Source of the DNA: Acinetobacter baylyi DSM 14961 = CIP 107474
GTDB lineage: Bacteria > Pseudomonadota > Gammaproteobacteria > Pseudomonadales > Moraxellaceae
Assembly: GCF_000368685.1 (NCBI RefSeq)
Contig: NZ_KB849626.1
Coordinates: 418,476-482,475 of the forward strand
Direction of reading: 5' to 3'
DNA length: 64,000 nucleotides
Below, piece by piece: positions 45,031 to 54,803 of this stretch. Both the position numbers and the translations under genes were made by a program. The first letter of the stretch is position 1; each line of letters opens with the position of its first letter. The notes beneath the pieces were generated by a model. That model did no database searches. It saw only the letters and a list, made by a program, of their open reading frames with translations, and had not been told where the DNA came from.

Positions 45031-45942
45031 ATGGAATTACGACATATCAGATATTTTCTGGTGGTAGCAGAAGAAAAAAGCTTTACCAGAGCAGCAGCTC
45101 GCCTTGGCATCAGTCAGCCGCCTTTGAGCATGCAGATCAAAAATCTTGAGGACGAGATTGGAACCGAGTTGTTTTATCGTTCAGCCCAAGGTACAGAACT
45201 CACACCAGCAGGAAAAGCTTTTCTGGTGAGTGTGCAACCGATTCAGGAGCGTATTGCAGAAGCGGTACAGCTTGCACAACAAGTGGCCAATGGTGAGTCG
45301 GGACAGCTCCGTTTGGGATTTACAGGCACATCCATGCTCAATCTGATTTTGCCCAAAAGTATTCGGCTTTTTCAACATCAATACCCCAAAATTAGACTTA
45401 AACTTGAGGAAGCAAATTCATTACTGTTAATGGATCGATTACTTGATGATCGGCTGGATATTGCATTGGTTCGTCCGCCAGATCATGTACCTGAAGGATT
45501 ACATTTGCAATTATTGATGCACGAACCTTTACTTGCTGTTTTACCGATTGGGCATCCATTTGCGCAGCATCACTCTATTCAGTTAAATGCGTTGAAAGAT
45601 GATAGTTTTATTGTCTCTCCACGAGCCATCAGTGCAGGATTATTTGATGCAATTGCCAATGCGTGTCGTAGTCATGGCTTTGAACCTAAGATTGGTCAAA
45701 ATGCGCCACAAATTGTTTCGATTGTCTCATTGGTGGCGGCAAACCTTGGCGTTTCATTGGTGCCAGAATCGACCAAGCAACTCGGAATTACAGGAGTGAA
45801 ATATCTAAATATTAATGATCCTACTCCGATGGTTGGTCTTGCATTGGCATATAGAAAAAATACGCATTCACAAATTGTGATTAATTTTTCTAGCTTAATT
45901 CATTCATTATTGATTCAGCAATATCAAGGGTATACAGCCTGA
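45031..45942 (+). CDS. LysR-family regulator, YnfL/CatM-like
   Basis: 303 residues. The N-terminus (MELRHIRYFLVVAEEKSFTR, then AAARLGISQPPLSMQI) is the canonical LysR helix-turn-helix of the CatM/BenM-related group, with an effector domain at ~90-300. It is divergent from the MFS gene, which it most probably controls. The ATG at 45031 has no clear Shine-Dalgarno sequence; translation may start close to the 5' end of the mRNA. Confidence 0.9.
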   Translation: MELRHIRYFLVVAEEKSFTRAAARLGISQPPLSMQIKNLEDEIGTELFYRSAQGTELTPAGKAFLVSVQPIQERIAEAVQLAQQVANGESGQLRLGFTGTSMLNLILPKSIRLFQHQYPKIRLKLEEANSLLLMDRLLDDRLDIALVRPPDHVPEGLHLQLLMHEPLLAVLPIGHPFAQHHSIQLNALKDDSFIVSPRAISAGLFDAIANACRSHGFEPKIGQNAPQIVSIVSLVAANLGVSLVPESTKQLGITGVKYLNINDPTPMVGLALAYRKNTHSQIVINFSSLIHSLLIQQYQGYTA

Positions 45943-45962
45943 CGGCATCTAAGCGTTGTACT

Positions 45963-45992
45963 AAAAAAGGCCTGATGATCTGATCAGGCCTT
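45963..45992 (-). terminator. Intrinsic terminator of the YihY-family gene
   Basis: A 10-bp stem AAGGCCTGAT/ATCAGGCCTT (45967-45976 with 45983-45992), followed on the minus strand by six T residues. It may also stop the plus-strand LysR transcript. Confidence 0.88.
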
Positions 45993-46002
45993 AGAGTTTA
46001 AA

Positions 46003-47247
46003 TTATTTGGCTTCAAATAAAGTTGATAATGGAATGGATAATTTGGCAGCCAGATAGTCATCTGCCTCAATCAAAGCTGGCCCTATTTTTTGCATCCATT
46101 CATCATCGGGATGGATATTGCCAACATCTTTACGTAAAGGTAAAGGATAAGGAAGAGCCGTAAAAAATGTCCAAAAATCGACTTGAGATAAATTTCGCAC
46201 TAAAACGTATTCATCTTTATCTGTGCGTTTAATCAGATTTTGTTTCTCAAGTAATTCGATATAACTTGGCCATCGACCAATCTCGCCACGCCCCATAATA
46301 TCCAGTGCTTCTAGATCAGTTACGCTTTGGCCGAGTTTCTGTTTTTTATAAAACAGTTCCAGTACGTCTAATAGCATCAGCACAGGATGTCTGGTCTGGA
46401 TCTTGTCAGAATGAAAAGCAGTGAGAGCATAGCTCACTTCAACACCCAGTAAGACAATATTCCATGATAAAAATATCCATAATAAGAAAATTGGGATAGC
46501 AGCAAATGCACCATAGACCAGTTCATAACTGGTGAAATTTGACATCGCAAAGCCAAAGATATTTTTGAGCAACTCAAAAATGGCAGCGCTAAAGCAGGCC
46601 GCGATGATAGCGGCGTACATTGGAACGGTACGATTCGGAATCGTCCAGTATAAAATGAAGAAACCTAAAATGGTCAGTCCAAAGGAGATGAGCCATAAAA
46701 TAAATGCGCCGCTCAATTCATAACCTGCAAAGTTGTTGCTGAGGATATTCATCGAAGCCACAGTTGAAGAAATAACGAAGGCACTTCCTAAAATGATGGG
46801 TCCCAATGAGATAATGGTCCAGTAACGCATAAAACCAATAATTCCACTTCGGGTTTCCTTGACCCGCCAAATACGATTAAATGCGGTTTCAATGGTACTC
46901 AACATCATCACTGTGGTGACAAATAGAAATAAAATACCAATAACAGTCAGGTTGCTTGATTTTTCTGTAAATGAATTTAAAACACGATCAAAGGCAATCG
47001 TGCTTTTAGGTAGAAAATTACTATAAATAAGTTGTTGTAATTGCTGTCTGGCGGGTTCTAACGCTTTAATGGAAGAGATAATCACAAGAAAGACAGTTAG
47101 CATGGGAACCACGGCAAACAGTGTGGTATATGTTAAAGCCCCTGCATGTTCACGACAACGATCTGCCTCAAAACGTCTTAAAACAAATAGAATGAACTGG
47201 AACCATGTTTTTTCATAAAAGGGTAATTTCTTGAGCAGATTCAGCAT
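46003..47247 (-). CDS. YihY/BrkB-family inner membrane protein
   Basis: 414 residues from the ATG at 47245-47247 (a TTG at 47262 is discounted). Six transmembrane helices in the first ~290 residues, with the family blocks CREHAGALTYTTLFAVVPML and IPNRTVPMYAAIIAA. A C-terminal cytoplasmic extension of ~120 residues resembles a winged-helix fold. The family includes Bordetella BrkB and was once taken for RNase BN; its function is not established. Confidence 0.88.
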   Translation of the reverse strand: MLNLLKKLPFYEKTWFQFILFVLRRFEADRCREHAGALTYTTLFAVVPMLTVFLVIISSIKALEPARQQLQQLIYSNFLPKSTIAFDRVLNSFTEKSSNLTVIGILFLFVTTVMMLSTIETAFNRIWRVKETRSGIIGFMRYWTIISLGPIILGSAFVISSTVASMNILSNNFAGYELSGAFILWLISFGLTILGFFILYWTIPNRTVPMYAAIIAACFSAAIFELLKNIFGFAMSNFTSYELVYGAFAAIPIFLLWIFLSWNIVLLGVEVSYALTAFHSDKIQTRHPVLMLLDVLELFYKKQKLGQSVTDLEALDIMGRGEIGRWPSYIELLEKQNLIKRTDKDEYVLVRNLSQVDFWTFFTALPYPLPLRKDVGNIHPDDEWMQKIGPALIEADDYLAAKLSIPLSTLFEAK

Positions 47248-47359
47248 AAAATAATGTCCCAATTTTATAATCTTGATGTTTATTTCGTTTCAATATGAAA
47301 GCTTAGCCAAAAACCAGCACAAATATCGTATAGTTTTCTTTTTAACAAATTTTTAAAAA

Positions 47360-47959
47360 ATGATGCAACCTTATATTTTAGTCCTTTATTACAGCAAATA
47401 TGGCTCTACACAAAAAATGGCACATTTGATTGCCAATGGTATCGAGTCTGAAGGAATGAATGTCAGAATCAGAACCGTTCCCAATCTGACAACAGCCATA
47501 TCGACAATTGAACCCGCAATTCCAGAAACTGGTGATTTATACTGTAGCTTGGATGATTTGGCAAACTGTGCTGGGCTGGCAATGGGATCACCGACACGCT
47601 TTGGCAATATGTCCAGTGAAATGAAATACTTTTGGGATCAGACCACCAGTCTTTGGTTAAATGGGGCACTTCACGATAAGCCTGCTTGTGTTTTTACCAC
47701 ATCAGGTTCTATGCATGGGGGGCAGGAGAGCACATTGCTGACCATGCTTCCGCCGTTATTCCATCATGGCATGATGATCTTAGGCTTACCTAATTCTATT
47801 CCTGCTTTATCAAATACCAAAACGGGTGGAACGCCTTACGGGGCCAGTCATGTGAGCGGTCCTCGACATGATCAGGACTTAAGCCATGATGAAAAACTGC
47901 TATGCGAGGCTATGGGAAAACGTCTGGCAAAAATGGTCAGAAAATTATCTTCGCTATAA
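47360..47959 (+). CDS. wrbA: NAD(P)H:quinone oxidoreductase, WrbA type
   Basis: 199 residues with the flavodoxin-like fold. The phosphate-binding loop YSKYGSTQKMA starts it and the FMN-binding GSPTRFGNMSSEMKYFWDQT is intact, as is TSGSMHGGQEST. WrbA proteins reduce quinones by two electrons and protect against oxidative stress. The start is the first of two ATG codons at 47360. Confidence 0.92.
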   Translation: MMQPYILVLYYSKYGSTQKMAHLIANGIESEGMNVRIRTVPNLTTAISTIEPAIPETGDLYCSLDDLANCAGLAMGSPTRFGNMSSEMKYFWDQTTSLWLNGALHDKPACVFTTSGSMHGGQESTLLTMLPPLFHHGMMILGLPNSIPALSNTKTGGTPYGASHVSGPRHDQDLSHDEKLLCEAMGKRLAKMVRKLSSL

Positions 47960-48027
47960 CATCGAATATCTATGTAACGGTTGTTGCTTATAAAAAATAG
48001 AACATAGGCTTCTTTGAGTGGCAGCCT

Positions 48028-48663
48028 ATGTCTGGACGTTTTATGAATTATTTCGAATTTGGGATATATGTATTTAGTATCATCATCATGATTGCAACAC
48101 CTGGACCTGTCATGATTTTGGTTGCAAGTGTTGGGTTGCAGCATGGTTACCAAGCTGCTTTCAAAACCATTGTAGGAACAAACCTGGCTTCATTGTTTCT
48201 GATTGGAATCTCGATCTTGCTTCTAAAAGGGATGTTGAGTATCAATGCTTATATTTTTGCGGTCATCAAAATCATGGGGTGCTTATATATTGCTTATCTA
48301 GGTTATGGGATTTTAAAAGAAGTTTCTGTATCTCATGCTCAGCCATTAAAACTCACCCAGTTCAATGGTCGAAATGATTTTAAAAGAGGATTTTTGATCG
48401 CGATTTCAAATCCTAAAGATATTATTTTCTTTTCTTCATTTTTTCCGCAGTTTATTGGCATACATCAGAATATCAATTTAAGTTTGATTATTTTGGTTAG
48501 TACATGGATTGTCTTAGATTTTTTAAAACTTTCAATGGTTTATCTTGGGTTTAATCGTATCGCAAAGGCAAAGTGGTATGCTCACATATTGGGGGTATGT
48601 GGTGGAGTATTGATCATGATCGCATTATATGGACTCTGGGTTTTTATTTCGCCGTTGATTTAA
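48028..48663 (+). CDS. LysE-family amino acid exporter
   Basis: 211 residues with about six transmembrane helices. The LysE/RhtB signature is ATPGPVMILVASVGLQHGYQ near residue 23, and ISNPKDIIFFSSFFPQF is the conserved central block. These proteins export amino acids such as lysine, homoserine or threonine. An ATG five codons later is an alternative start. It converges with the zinc-ribbon gene. Confidence 0.88.
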   Translation: MSGRFMNYFEFGIYVFSIIIMIATPGPVMILVASVGLQHGYQAAFKTIVGTNLASLFLIGISILLLKGMLSINAYIFAVIKIMGCLYIAYLGYGILKEVSVSHAQPLKLTQFNGRNDFKRGFLIAISNPKDIIFFSSFFPQFIGIHQNINLSLIILVSTWIVLDFLKLSMVYLGFNRIAKAKWYAHILGVCGGVLIMIALYGLWVFISPLI

Positions 48664-48696
48664 TTCTAGGAGCTTATTTTAAATAAGATCCTAGAA
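48664..48696. repeat. Long palindrome between convergent genes
   Basis: Arms TTCTAGGA and TCCTAGAA (48664-48671 with 48689-48696) enclose CTTATTT/AAATAAG (48673-48679 with 48681-48687). The hairpin is strong but no T-run follows on either side. It probably acts as a transcript end between the LysE and zinc-ribbon genes. Confidence 0.5.
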
Positions 48697-48720
48697 AGAA
48701 TATTAAATTGAGCTTTGCCC

Positions 48721-49149
48721 TTAGAGCGTTTGATTAAAACGATAGCCACAATGCGTGCAACGATATTCTTGAAAAATATTTTTATCAATCACAACACCTG
48801 CTTTTTTACCAAAGCGATTGCCAAGAAATCCGCCTGTAATACCTACACTAATTGCACCCACAAATGTACCGATGGTACCGCCTACAATAACACCAAGAGG
48901 GCCTGCTACTGTGCCAATGGCTGCACCGACCGAAGCCCCAGATGCAGCACCACCTACCGTACCCGCCGCTGCACCCGCAGAGGTGAGCAATACCCCACCT
49001 GCTTTTTGTAACATCTGCTCATGATTTCGTTTTTCAACGTTTGATGAACCACATTTGGGACATGTTATTTGTTGTTCAGTTATTTCAGTTTGTGGCGTAT
49101 CGTTCATTGATTTAAAATCCTGTAACTCATCAGTTAAATACACTGTCAT
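48721..49149 (-). CDS. Zinc-ribbon protein with an inserted glycine-zipper membrane segment
   Basis: 142 residues as given, or 128 from the second ATG (49107), which has CAGGA 10 nt upstream and may be the true start. Cysteine pairs CPKC (~residue 30) and CTHC (~132) would form one zinc ribbon. Between them lies an Ala/Gly-rich stretch of ~65 residues with repeated GxxxG spacing (GGAASGASVGAAIG, GGTIGTFVGAI, GGFLG), a glycine zipper that usually packs helices in membranes. No function known. Confidence 0.7.
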   Translation of the reverse strand: MTVYLTDELQDFKSMNDTPQTEITEQQITCPKCGSSNVEKRNHEQMLQKAGGVLLTSAGAAAGTVGGAASGASVGAAIGTVAGPLGVIVGGTIGTFVGAISVGITGGFLGNRFGKKAGVVIDKNIFQEYRCTHCGYRFNQTL

Positions 49150-49227
49150 TCTTAATATTCTAGCGGATTAAAATGATAAAAGTTTAGTGGGCTTGTAAAT
49201 GCAGAAATATAATGATCAGACAAAATA

Positions 49228-49247
49228 AAAAGCGCCGTAGCGCTTTT
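49228..49247. terminator. Intrinsic terminator of xpt
   Basis: AAAAGCGC/GCGCTTTT (49228-49235 with 49240-49247) around CGTA, with A/T-rich flanks on both sides. It lies 25 nt beyond the xpt stop. Confidence 0.85.
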
Positions 49248-49272
49248 AAAAATATAATTGAACAGTTTGAGC

Positions 49273-49893
<621 letters not shown>

Positions 49894-49906
49894 TTAAAAA
49901 GCATAT

Positions 49907-49963
49907 AAAAAAATGCAAGCCAAAATTGACAAAATATTTATCATTTAGTCAATTTGGGCTTGC
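49907..49963 (-). terminator. Intrinsic terminator between the DUF3108 gene and xpt
   Basis: A 16-bp stem with one mismatch (49915-49930 with 49948-49963, arms GCAAGCCAAAATTGAC and GTCAATTTGGGCTTGC), followed on the minus strand by seven T residues. Confidence 0.85.
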
Positions 49964-49994
49964 AGAGTTTTTTGGGTGTTGTCAGGCTTTTAAA

Positions 49995-50711
49995 TTAGCT
50001 TGATTTGCCAGAATACTTGGTGAGTAATAAACCGTAAGAGGTTTTGCCATCAATGTGACTGACTTTGACAGGCAAGTAGTCAAGCTTTGGTGCTAACCAG
50101 AAAATGGTACTTTTTTCTGATTTATCATGCTGGATGACTACCTTAATCGTATTGAATGTACCATAAGGCGTTTTCACAGATTCTGTACCTTGTTTCACAA
50201 AACGTCGGGTATCAATGCCTTTGGCATCCGCAATTGGATATGTCGATTTTAATCCAGCGCCTTGCAAATCTTCACGAACCTGTAATTCTGCATTTAATTC
50301 ATCGAGTACGCCTGCCTGCCATGCAAAAGAGCGGCTTTTATCATCTTTTTGCGTACTAATCATTTTGCTGTTGGGATTAAAATTGATGTTCATTGTGTTG
50401 TTATGAACTAAAATTTTACTGGTACGAGTAAATTGTTGAGAGGTAATTTTACCATTTGACCAGTTAAATTTACTGGTTTCGCTCGCAGAGGCAATTGCAC
50501 CCGCTTTAGCAGAGAAATTATAGGTCCAATTATTGCCATTTTGCTGTGTTAGACTACGTGTAGCAGAGCCCAAATTTTTACCGTTATAGGTAAATTGGTA
50601 GTTCGCCTGAAATGGACTCATGGCGAGCGTGTGAGTTGACACCCCTGCAAATAACAATGCTGTAGATAACCCTGTTGCGAAGGTCAAGGTTTTCATTACA
50701 TCATGCGCCAT
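49995..50711 (-). CDS. DUF3108 exported protein
   Basis: 238 residues from the ATG at 50709-50711, which has AAGGA 7 nt upstream; a GTG at 50747 overlaps that site. A signal peptide (hydrophobic TFATGLSTALLFAGVS, cleavage near TLAMS) is followed by a beta-rich DUF3108 domain starting with FQANYQFTYNGKNLG. These proteins are periplasmic or outer-membrane-associated and of unknown function. It is a single gene with its own terminator. Confidence 0.82.
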   Translation of the reverse strand: MAHDVMKTLTFATGLSTALLFAGVSTHTLAMSPFQANYQFTYNGKNLGSATRSLTQQNGNNWTYNFSAKAGAIASASETSKFNWSNGKITSQQFTRTSKILVHNNTMNINFNPNSKMISTQKDDKSRSFAWQAGVLDELNAELQVREDLQGAGLKSTYPIADAKGIDTRRFVKQGTESVKTPYGTFNTIKVVIQHDKSEKSTIFWLAPKLDYLPVKVSHIDGKTSYGLLLTKYSGKSS

Positions 50712-50866
50712 AAAAAGATCCTTATCATTTAAAGTTAAAACACGCAATTACAGTGTCTGATAAATATACTTCAATTTCCATTCTGACAATTGATCATGGA
50801 GAAAATTACAATTTTTTATCTAAATCTGTATCGATATAATAACTTGTGTTGATCGATATAAAATAC

Positions 50867-51550
50867 TTAGTTCTCTTTTTGTTTAATTGGTGTGATTTCA
50901 GATTCGGAAATTTCTAGCTTTTCTTCAGACTCATCATCCAAATCACTGGATTTACTAAATAATGCCATCAAATTCACATTACCCATCACCACCAATTCAG
51001 CATCACGTAAAACAGCATGATTAACATGAACTTTAGCCAAGGTTTCAATGATACTTCGATTTTTACCCAACCAGCGATTTAGATCTAGATAGAGAAGGTC
51101 ATCACGTACTTTGACGACATCAAAGCGCTCTAAAATCATACCTAAAGGATCTTTTTTTAATACTTTTTGATAGAAAAATAATGCAGAATTCACAGCAATC
51201 TTCTGAAAAAAATTCTTAAATTTTGCTTCAACCACTTGAGTATCACTGATTTGCTCAAATACGATTAATTGCACATCTTTATTCAGTTCCATCTGGATCA
51301 GTTTAAGATCGACTGATAATTTAGTATAAAGCCCTTTAACATTGATGGTTGCATAAAGTCGCAACCAATCGTCATATAGATCTGCGTGTAAATCTTCTAA
51401 TAGGCCTACATTGTCTGTGACATAGCGTTTGAATGTCGCGTTTAAAAATACTTGAGAAAGTGGAAACTCACGTTCTTCTTCTATAAAGTCTTCGGCTTTA
51501 CGGTATGCCCGCTGGAGATGTTTGGCAATCGACGACAGGATCGTTGGCAT
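50867..51550 (-). CDS. Conserved-looking cytoplasmic protein of unknown function
   Basis: 227 residues without signal peptide or transmembrane helix. Predicted mixed helix/strand, with charged stretches and a very acidic C-terminus (SDLDDESEEKLEISESE). The region VKGLYTKLSVDLKLIQMELN to RYLDLNRWLGKN-like segments (here YLDLNRWLGKN) looks like a folded domain. The codon use resembles its neighbours. I do not recognise a family. Confidence 0.65.
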   Translation of the reverse strand: MPTILSSIAKHLQRAYRKAEDFIEEEREFPLSQVFLNATFKRYVTDNVGLLEDLHADLYDDWLRLYATINVKGLYTKLSVDLKLIQMELNKDVQLIVFEQISDTQVVEAKFKNFFQKIAVNSALFFYQKVLKKDPLGMILERFDVVKVRDDLLYLDLNRWLGKNRSIIETLAKVHVNHAVLRDAELVVMGNVNLMALFSKSSDLDDESEEKLEISESEITPIKQKEN

Positions 51551-51916
51551 AAAGGCTTTTTCCAGAATTTGGTTTTAATAAGTCAAAATGTCACAGTATT
51601 TTCAGATCATAAAAATGATATGTACTTTTTAGTGTAGCAAATTTAATTCGATTTTTTTTAAACTGAAAATGATGTTTTTCAAATTTGAAGTAGATCACAT
51701 TTTTTTTCTAATAAAAATGACGTTTGTGTGTGGTTTATTTTACCTAGTAAAGCTTCGATTCCTCATGTTTTATTCAATCTTCAGCATTCTTTATATAAAT
51801 AGATTGAGATCCATAATTCTCAATAATCAAACAAGTTGAATATGCTTTTAAAAATTAAATAATTAATTATCAATTATTTGCATGAAAAAATGAGACAAAA
51901 GTTAATTTTTAATTGA
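51551..51916. other. AT-rich intergenic region
   Basis: About 365 bases with no plausible gene. The only structured element is an AT-only inverted repeat AAATAATT-N7-AATTATTT (51857-51879), too simple in composition to interpret. Confidence 0.5.
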
Positions 51917-51942
51917 AATGATTATGAAAACAATTATCATTT
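51917..51942. promoter_or_regulatory. Fur-box-like site upstream of the siderophore receptor
   Basis: An imperfect palindrome whose minus-strand half reads AATGATAAT, the common Fur half-site, with a weaker opposite half (AATGATTAT on the plus strand). It lies ~105 bp before the receptor start. Confidence 0.5.
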
Positions 51943-52046
51943 ATTGTTATTTTTTGTTGATTGATTTTATTCGTCTGTATTTTATTTTTGATTAATGCTT
52001 AGGTGTTTGTGTTAGTCGCCAGCTAAGCGGATAAGGATTATTGTTC

Positions 52047-54197
52047 ATGTTTCATTGTGTCATTGGAAATTTTAAAGTTCATCCGCTGGTCATGGCGATG
52101 ACTATGCTTGCTTCTCCATTCATTTATGCTGAACCTACTGAAAAGGGAGAGGTATTACCAACGATTGAGTTAAAAGCAGACTCCGAACAACAAGCCAATA
52201 CTTATGCTGCCAATACAGCTTCTACTGCATTACCTCTAAAACTGAATATTAAGGAAATTCCACAGTCTGTTTCTGTCATTACCCAGCAGCGTATGCAAGA
52301 TCAAGGCTTAACAACTTTAGTTGAAGTAGCAGAAAACGTGACTGGAGTGAACGTTAATCGTTATGAGACGAATCGTGGTGGATTATATTCACGAGGATTT
52401 GTTATCGATAACTATATTATTGATGGGATACCAACCACGTATTCGTTGCCTTGGTCATCTGGTGAAATATTCTCTAGTACGGCGATTTATGATCACATTG
52501 ATGTTGTACGTGGCTCGACAGGCCTAACAACGGGCACAGGTAATCCATCCGCAGCGATTAATATGGTACGAAAACGAGCTACCAGCAAGATTCCAGCAGC
52601 AACTATAGAAGTAAGTGGTGGAAGTTGGGACAATTATCGGGTATTGGGAGATATTTCTAATCGCCTCAATCAATCAGGTTCCCTTCGGGGAAGAGCCGTT
52701 GCTCAATATGAGCAGGGAGATAGCTACACAGATTTACTCAGTAAGCAACGTTTAACTTTGCTTTTAACAGGTGAGGCAGATCTCACAGATTCGACGCTTC
52801 TTTCAGCAGGTGTAAGTTATCAGGAAGACGACCCGCGAGGTCCAATGTGGGGAGGATTGCCTGCTTATTTCAGTGATGGTAGTCGTACCACGTGGTGGAA
52901 AGGATTAACCACCTCTCAGGACTGGACGCGCTGGAATGTTAAATATACCAATTGGTTTGCAGACTTAACTCAAAAAATCAATGAGAACTGGAATGTTAAG
53001 CTGGCTTATTCACATGGTAAGCGTGAAGCAGATTCCAAATTATTTTATGTATCAGGTAATCCAGATAAAACGACAGGTTTAGGTTTATCTGGATTTGCGG
53101 GTGCGTATGATGTAAATGTTGATCAGGATGATGTGACATTACAACTTGATGGTCAATTCAATTTATTTGGTCAAAATCATCGAGTGGTGGCGGGTTATCA
53201 ATATCTAAATCAGGATTTTATTGCATTAGGTCGCTCTGTTCAGGATATTAGTACAAGTAGTATTTATGCTTGGAATACATCTTTGCCAGAACCTGCATGG
53301 GGTGCATGGACACCTGCTGAAAAATATACGGTAAAGCAGAATGCAGTGTTTGCGGCAACACAATTGACCTTACTTGACCCTTTGAAACTGATTCTCGGTG
53401 GGAGAGTGACGCAGTATGAAAAAAACCTTCCTTTAAAAAAGAAGACGATTGAATATGATCATGAATTTATCCCTTATGCAGGGCTGATCTACGATATCAA
53501 TCCAACTTATTCGGCCTATGTCAGTTATACCAGTATCTTTCAGCCACAAGATGCCAAAGATATTAATAATAATTATTTAGATCCAATTGAAGGCAATAGT
53601 ACCGAAATTGGTGTGAAATCTTCTTGGTTTGATCAGCGCTTAAATGGTTCTTTGGCTATTTTTCAAATCAAGCAAGATCATTTGGCACAATCTATAGGGG
53701 AGAAGATTCCTGGTACTAACAATGAAGATGCGTATCGCGCTGCTGAGGGCACAGAAAGTAAAGGTTTTGAACTCGAACTGAGTGGGAAGGTCACAGATCA
53801 GTGGAATATTACTGCGGGTTATAGTCAGTACAAAGCAACCGATGCCAATGGTGCAGATGTAAACTCACAATTACCACGTAAGCAGATACAAACTTATACG
53901 ACGTACCAGCTTCCAGACAAATGGGAGGCTTTAACCATTGGTGGTGGAATCAATTGGCAAAGTGAAACCTATATTAAGGCAAGTAATGCACCTAAAAATG
54001 CAGATTCACGGGTTGAACAAGGTGCTTATGCATTGGTTAATCTAATGGCTAAATATAAAATATCTAAAGATTTTTCTGCACAGCTCAATATTAATAATGT
54101 ATTTAATCAAGATTATTACGGTGTTTTTGCGACTTATGGTCAGATCACTCAGGGTGCACCACGTAATGCAACCTTAACGTTTAGATATCATTTCTAA
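52047..54197 (+). CDS. TonB-dependent siderophore receptor, FhuE/FpvA-like
   Basis: 716 residues from the ATG at 52047, 9 nt after AAGGA; the TTG at 52041 is too close to that site. A signal peptide ends near IYAEPTEKG. The plug domain (~residues 70-185) shows KEIPQSVSVITQQRMQDQG, SRGF and VRGSTGLTTGTGNPSAAINM in two blocks; the 22-strand barrel ends in the outer-membrane signature LTFRYHF. Such receptors import ferric hydroxamate or mixed siderophores, powered by TonB. The ligand is not determinable here. No siderophore biosynthesis gene is adjacent. Confidence 0.93.
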   Translation: MFHCVIGNFKVHPLVMAMTMLASPFIYAEPTEKGEVLPTIELKADSEQQANTYAANTASTALPLKLNIKEIPQSVSVITQQRMQDQGLTTLVEVAENVTGVNVNRYETNRGGLYSRGFVIDNYIIDGIPTTYSLPWSSGEIFSSTAIYDHIDVVRGSTGLTTGTGNPSAAINMVRKRATSKIPAATIEVSGGSWDNYRVLGDISNRLNQSGSLRGRAVAQYEQGDSYTDLLSKQRLTLLLTGEADLTDSTLLSAGVSYQEDDPRGPMWGGLPAYFSDGSRTTWWKGLTTSQDWTRWNVKYTNWFADLTQKINENWNVKLAYSHGKREADSKLFYVSGNPDKTTGLGLSGFAGAYDVNVDQDDVTLQLDGQFNLFGQNHRVVAGYQYLNQDFIALGRSVQDISTSSIYAWNTSLPEPAWGAWTPAEKYTVKQNAVFAATQLTLLDPLKLILGGRVTQYEKNLPLKKKTIEYDHEFIPYAGLIYDINPTYSAYVSYTSIFQPQDAKDINNNYLDPIEGNSTEIGVKSSWFDQRLNGSLAIFQIKQDHLAQSIGEKIPGTNNEDAYRAAEGTESKGFELELSGKVTDQWNITAGYSQYKATDANGADVNSQLPRKQIQTYTTYQLPDKWEALTIGGGINWQSETYIKASNAPKNADSRVEQGAYALVNLMAKYKISKDFSAQLNINNVFNQDYYGVFATYGQITQGAPRNATLTFRYHF

Positions 54198-54199
54198 AA

Positions 54200-54238
54200 A
54201 AGAGCCAATGATCACAGCAATTGCTCATTGGCTCTTTG
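54200..54238. terminator. Bidirectional intrinsic terminator
   Basis: A 13-bp stem AAAGAGCCAATGA/TCATTGGCTCTTT (54200-54212 with 54226-54238) between the convergent receptor and ybeY genes. Confidence 0.9.
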
Positions 54239-54240
54239 TT

Positions 54241-54720
54241 TTATTGTTCTTGATAAGGATTCTCTAATCCTAATTTCGCCAGAATCTCAATTTCCAGAGC
54301 TTCCATTTCTTCGGCATCTTCATCGCTGGTTTCGTGGTCGTAGCCCAGTAAGTGTAAGGTGCCATGTACCAGCATATGCATAAAATGAGCCTGAGCTGTT
54401 TTATGCTGCTCAATGGCTTCATCTAATACCACTGGAATACAAATCACCAGATCACCTAAAGGACGGGCATCCAGCAAAGGTAAAACTTCTTCAGGAATAT
54501 CGCTTGGAAAAGACAAAACATTGGTTGATTTATCCTTGCCCCGATATTCAAGATTCAAACGATGACTTTGTTCGTGATCTACACAGGCGATACCGATTTC
54601 ACTGTCAGTTTTAACTTCGACATGATCTAAAGTTGTTTCAATGGCTTTTTTGATGTGAGCACGTTTTAAGGCTAAATCGGGAGATTTAAACGCTTGCTGC
54701 AAACTAAGATTAAGTTTCAA
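54241..54720 (-). CDS. ybeY: Endoribonuclease YbeY (rRNA maturation factor)
   Basis: 159 residues. The zinc motif [16 protein letters not shown] near residue 118 is complete. YbeY takes part in 16S rRNA 3'-end maturation and 70S quality control. The start is TTG at 54718-54720, with AAGGA 6 nt upstream; an out-of-frame ATG overlaps the region but stops at once. It is the last gene of miaB-phoH-ybeY, 83 nt after phoH. Confidence 0.95.
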   Translation of the reverse strand: MKLNLSLQQAFKSPDLALKRAHIKKAIETTLDHVEVKTDSEIGIACVDHEQSHRLNLEYRGKDKSTNVLSFPSDIPEEVLPLLDARPLGDLVICIPVVLDEAIEQHKTAQAHFMHMLVHGTLHLLGYDHETSDEDAEEMEALEIEILAKLGLENPYQEQ

Positions 54721-54803
54721 ACCTGATCCTTCATAAAAATAGGGGAGTGCATGGCAATCCCCTGATTTAAGTGTTTTATTAAAGTGAACCTAAAATGAAA
54801 GAC

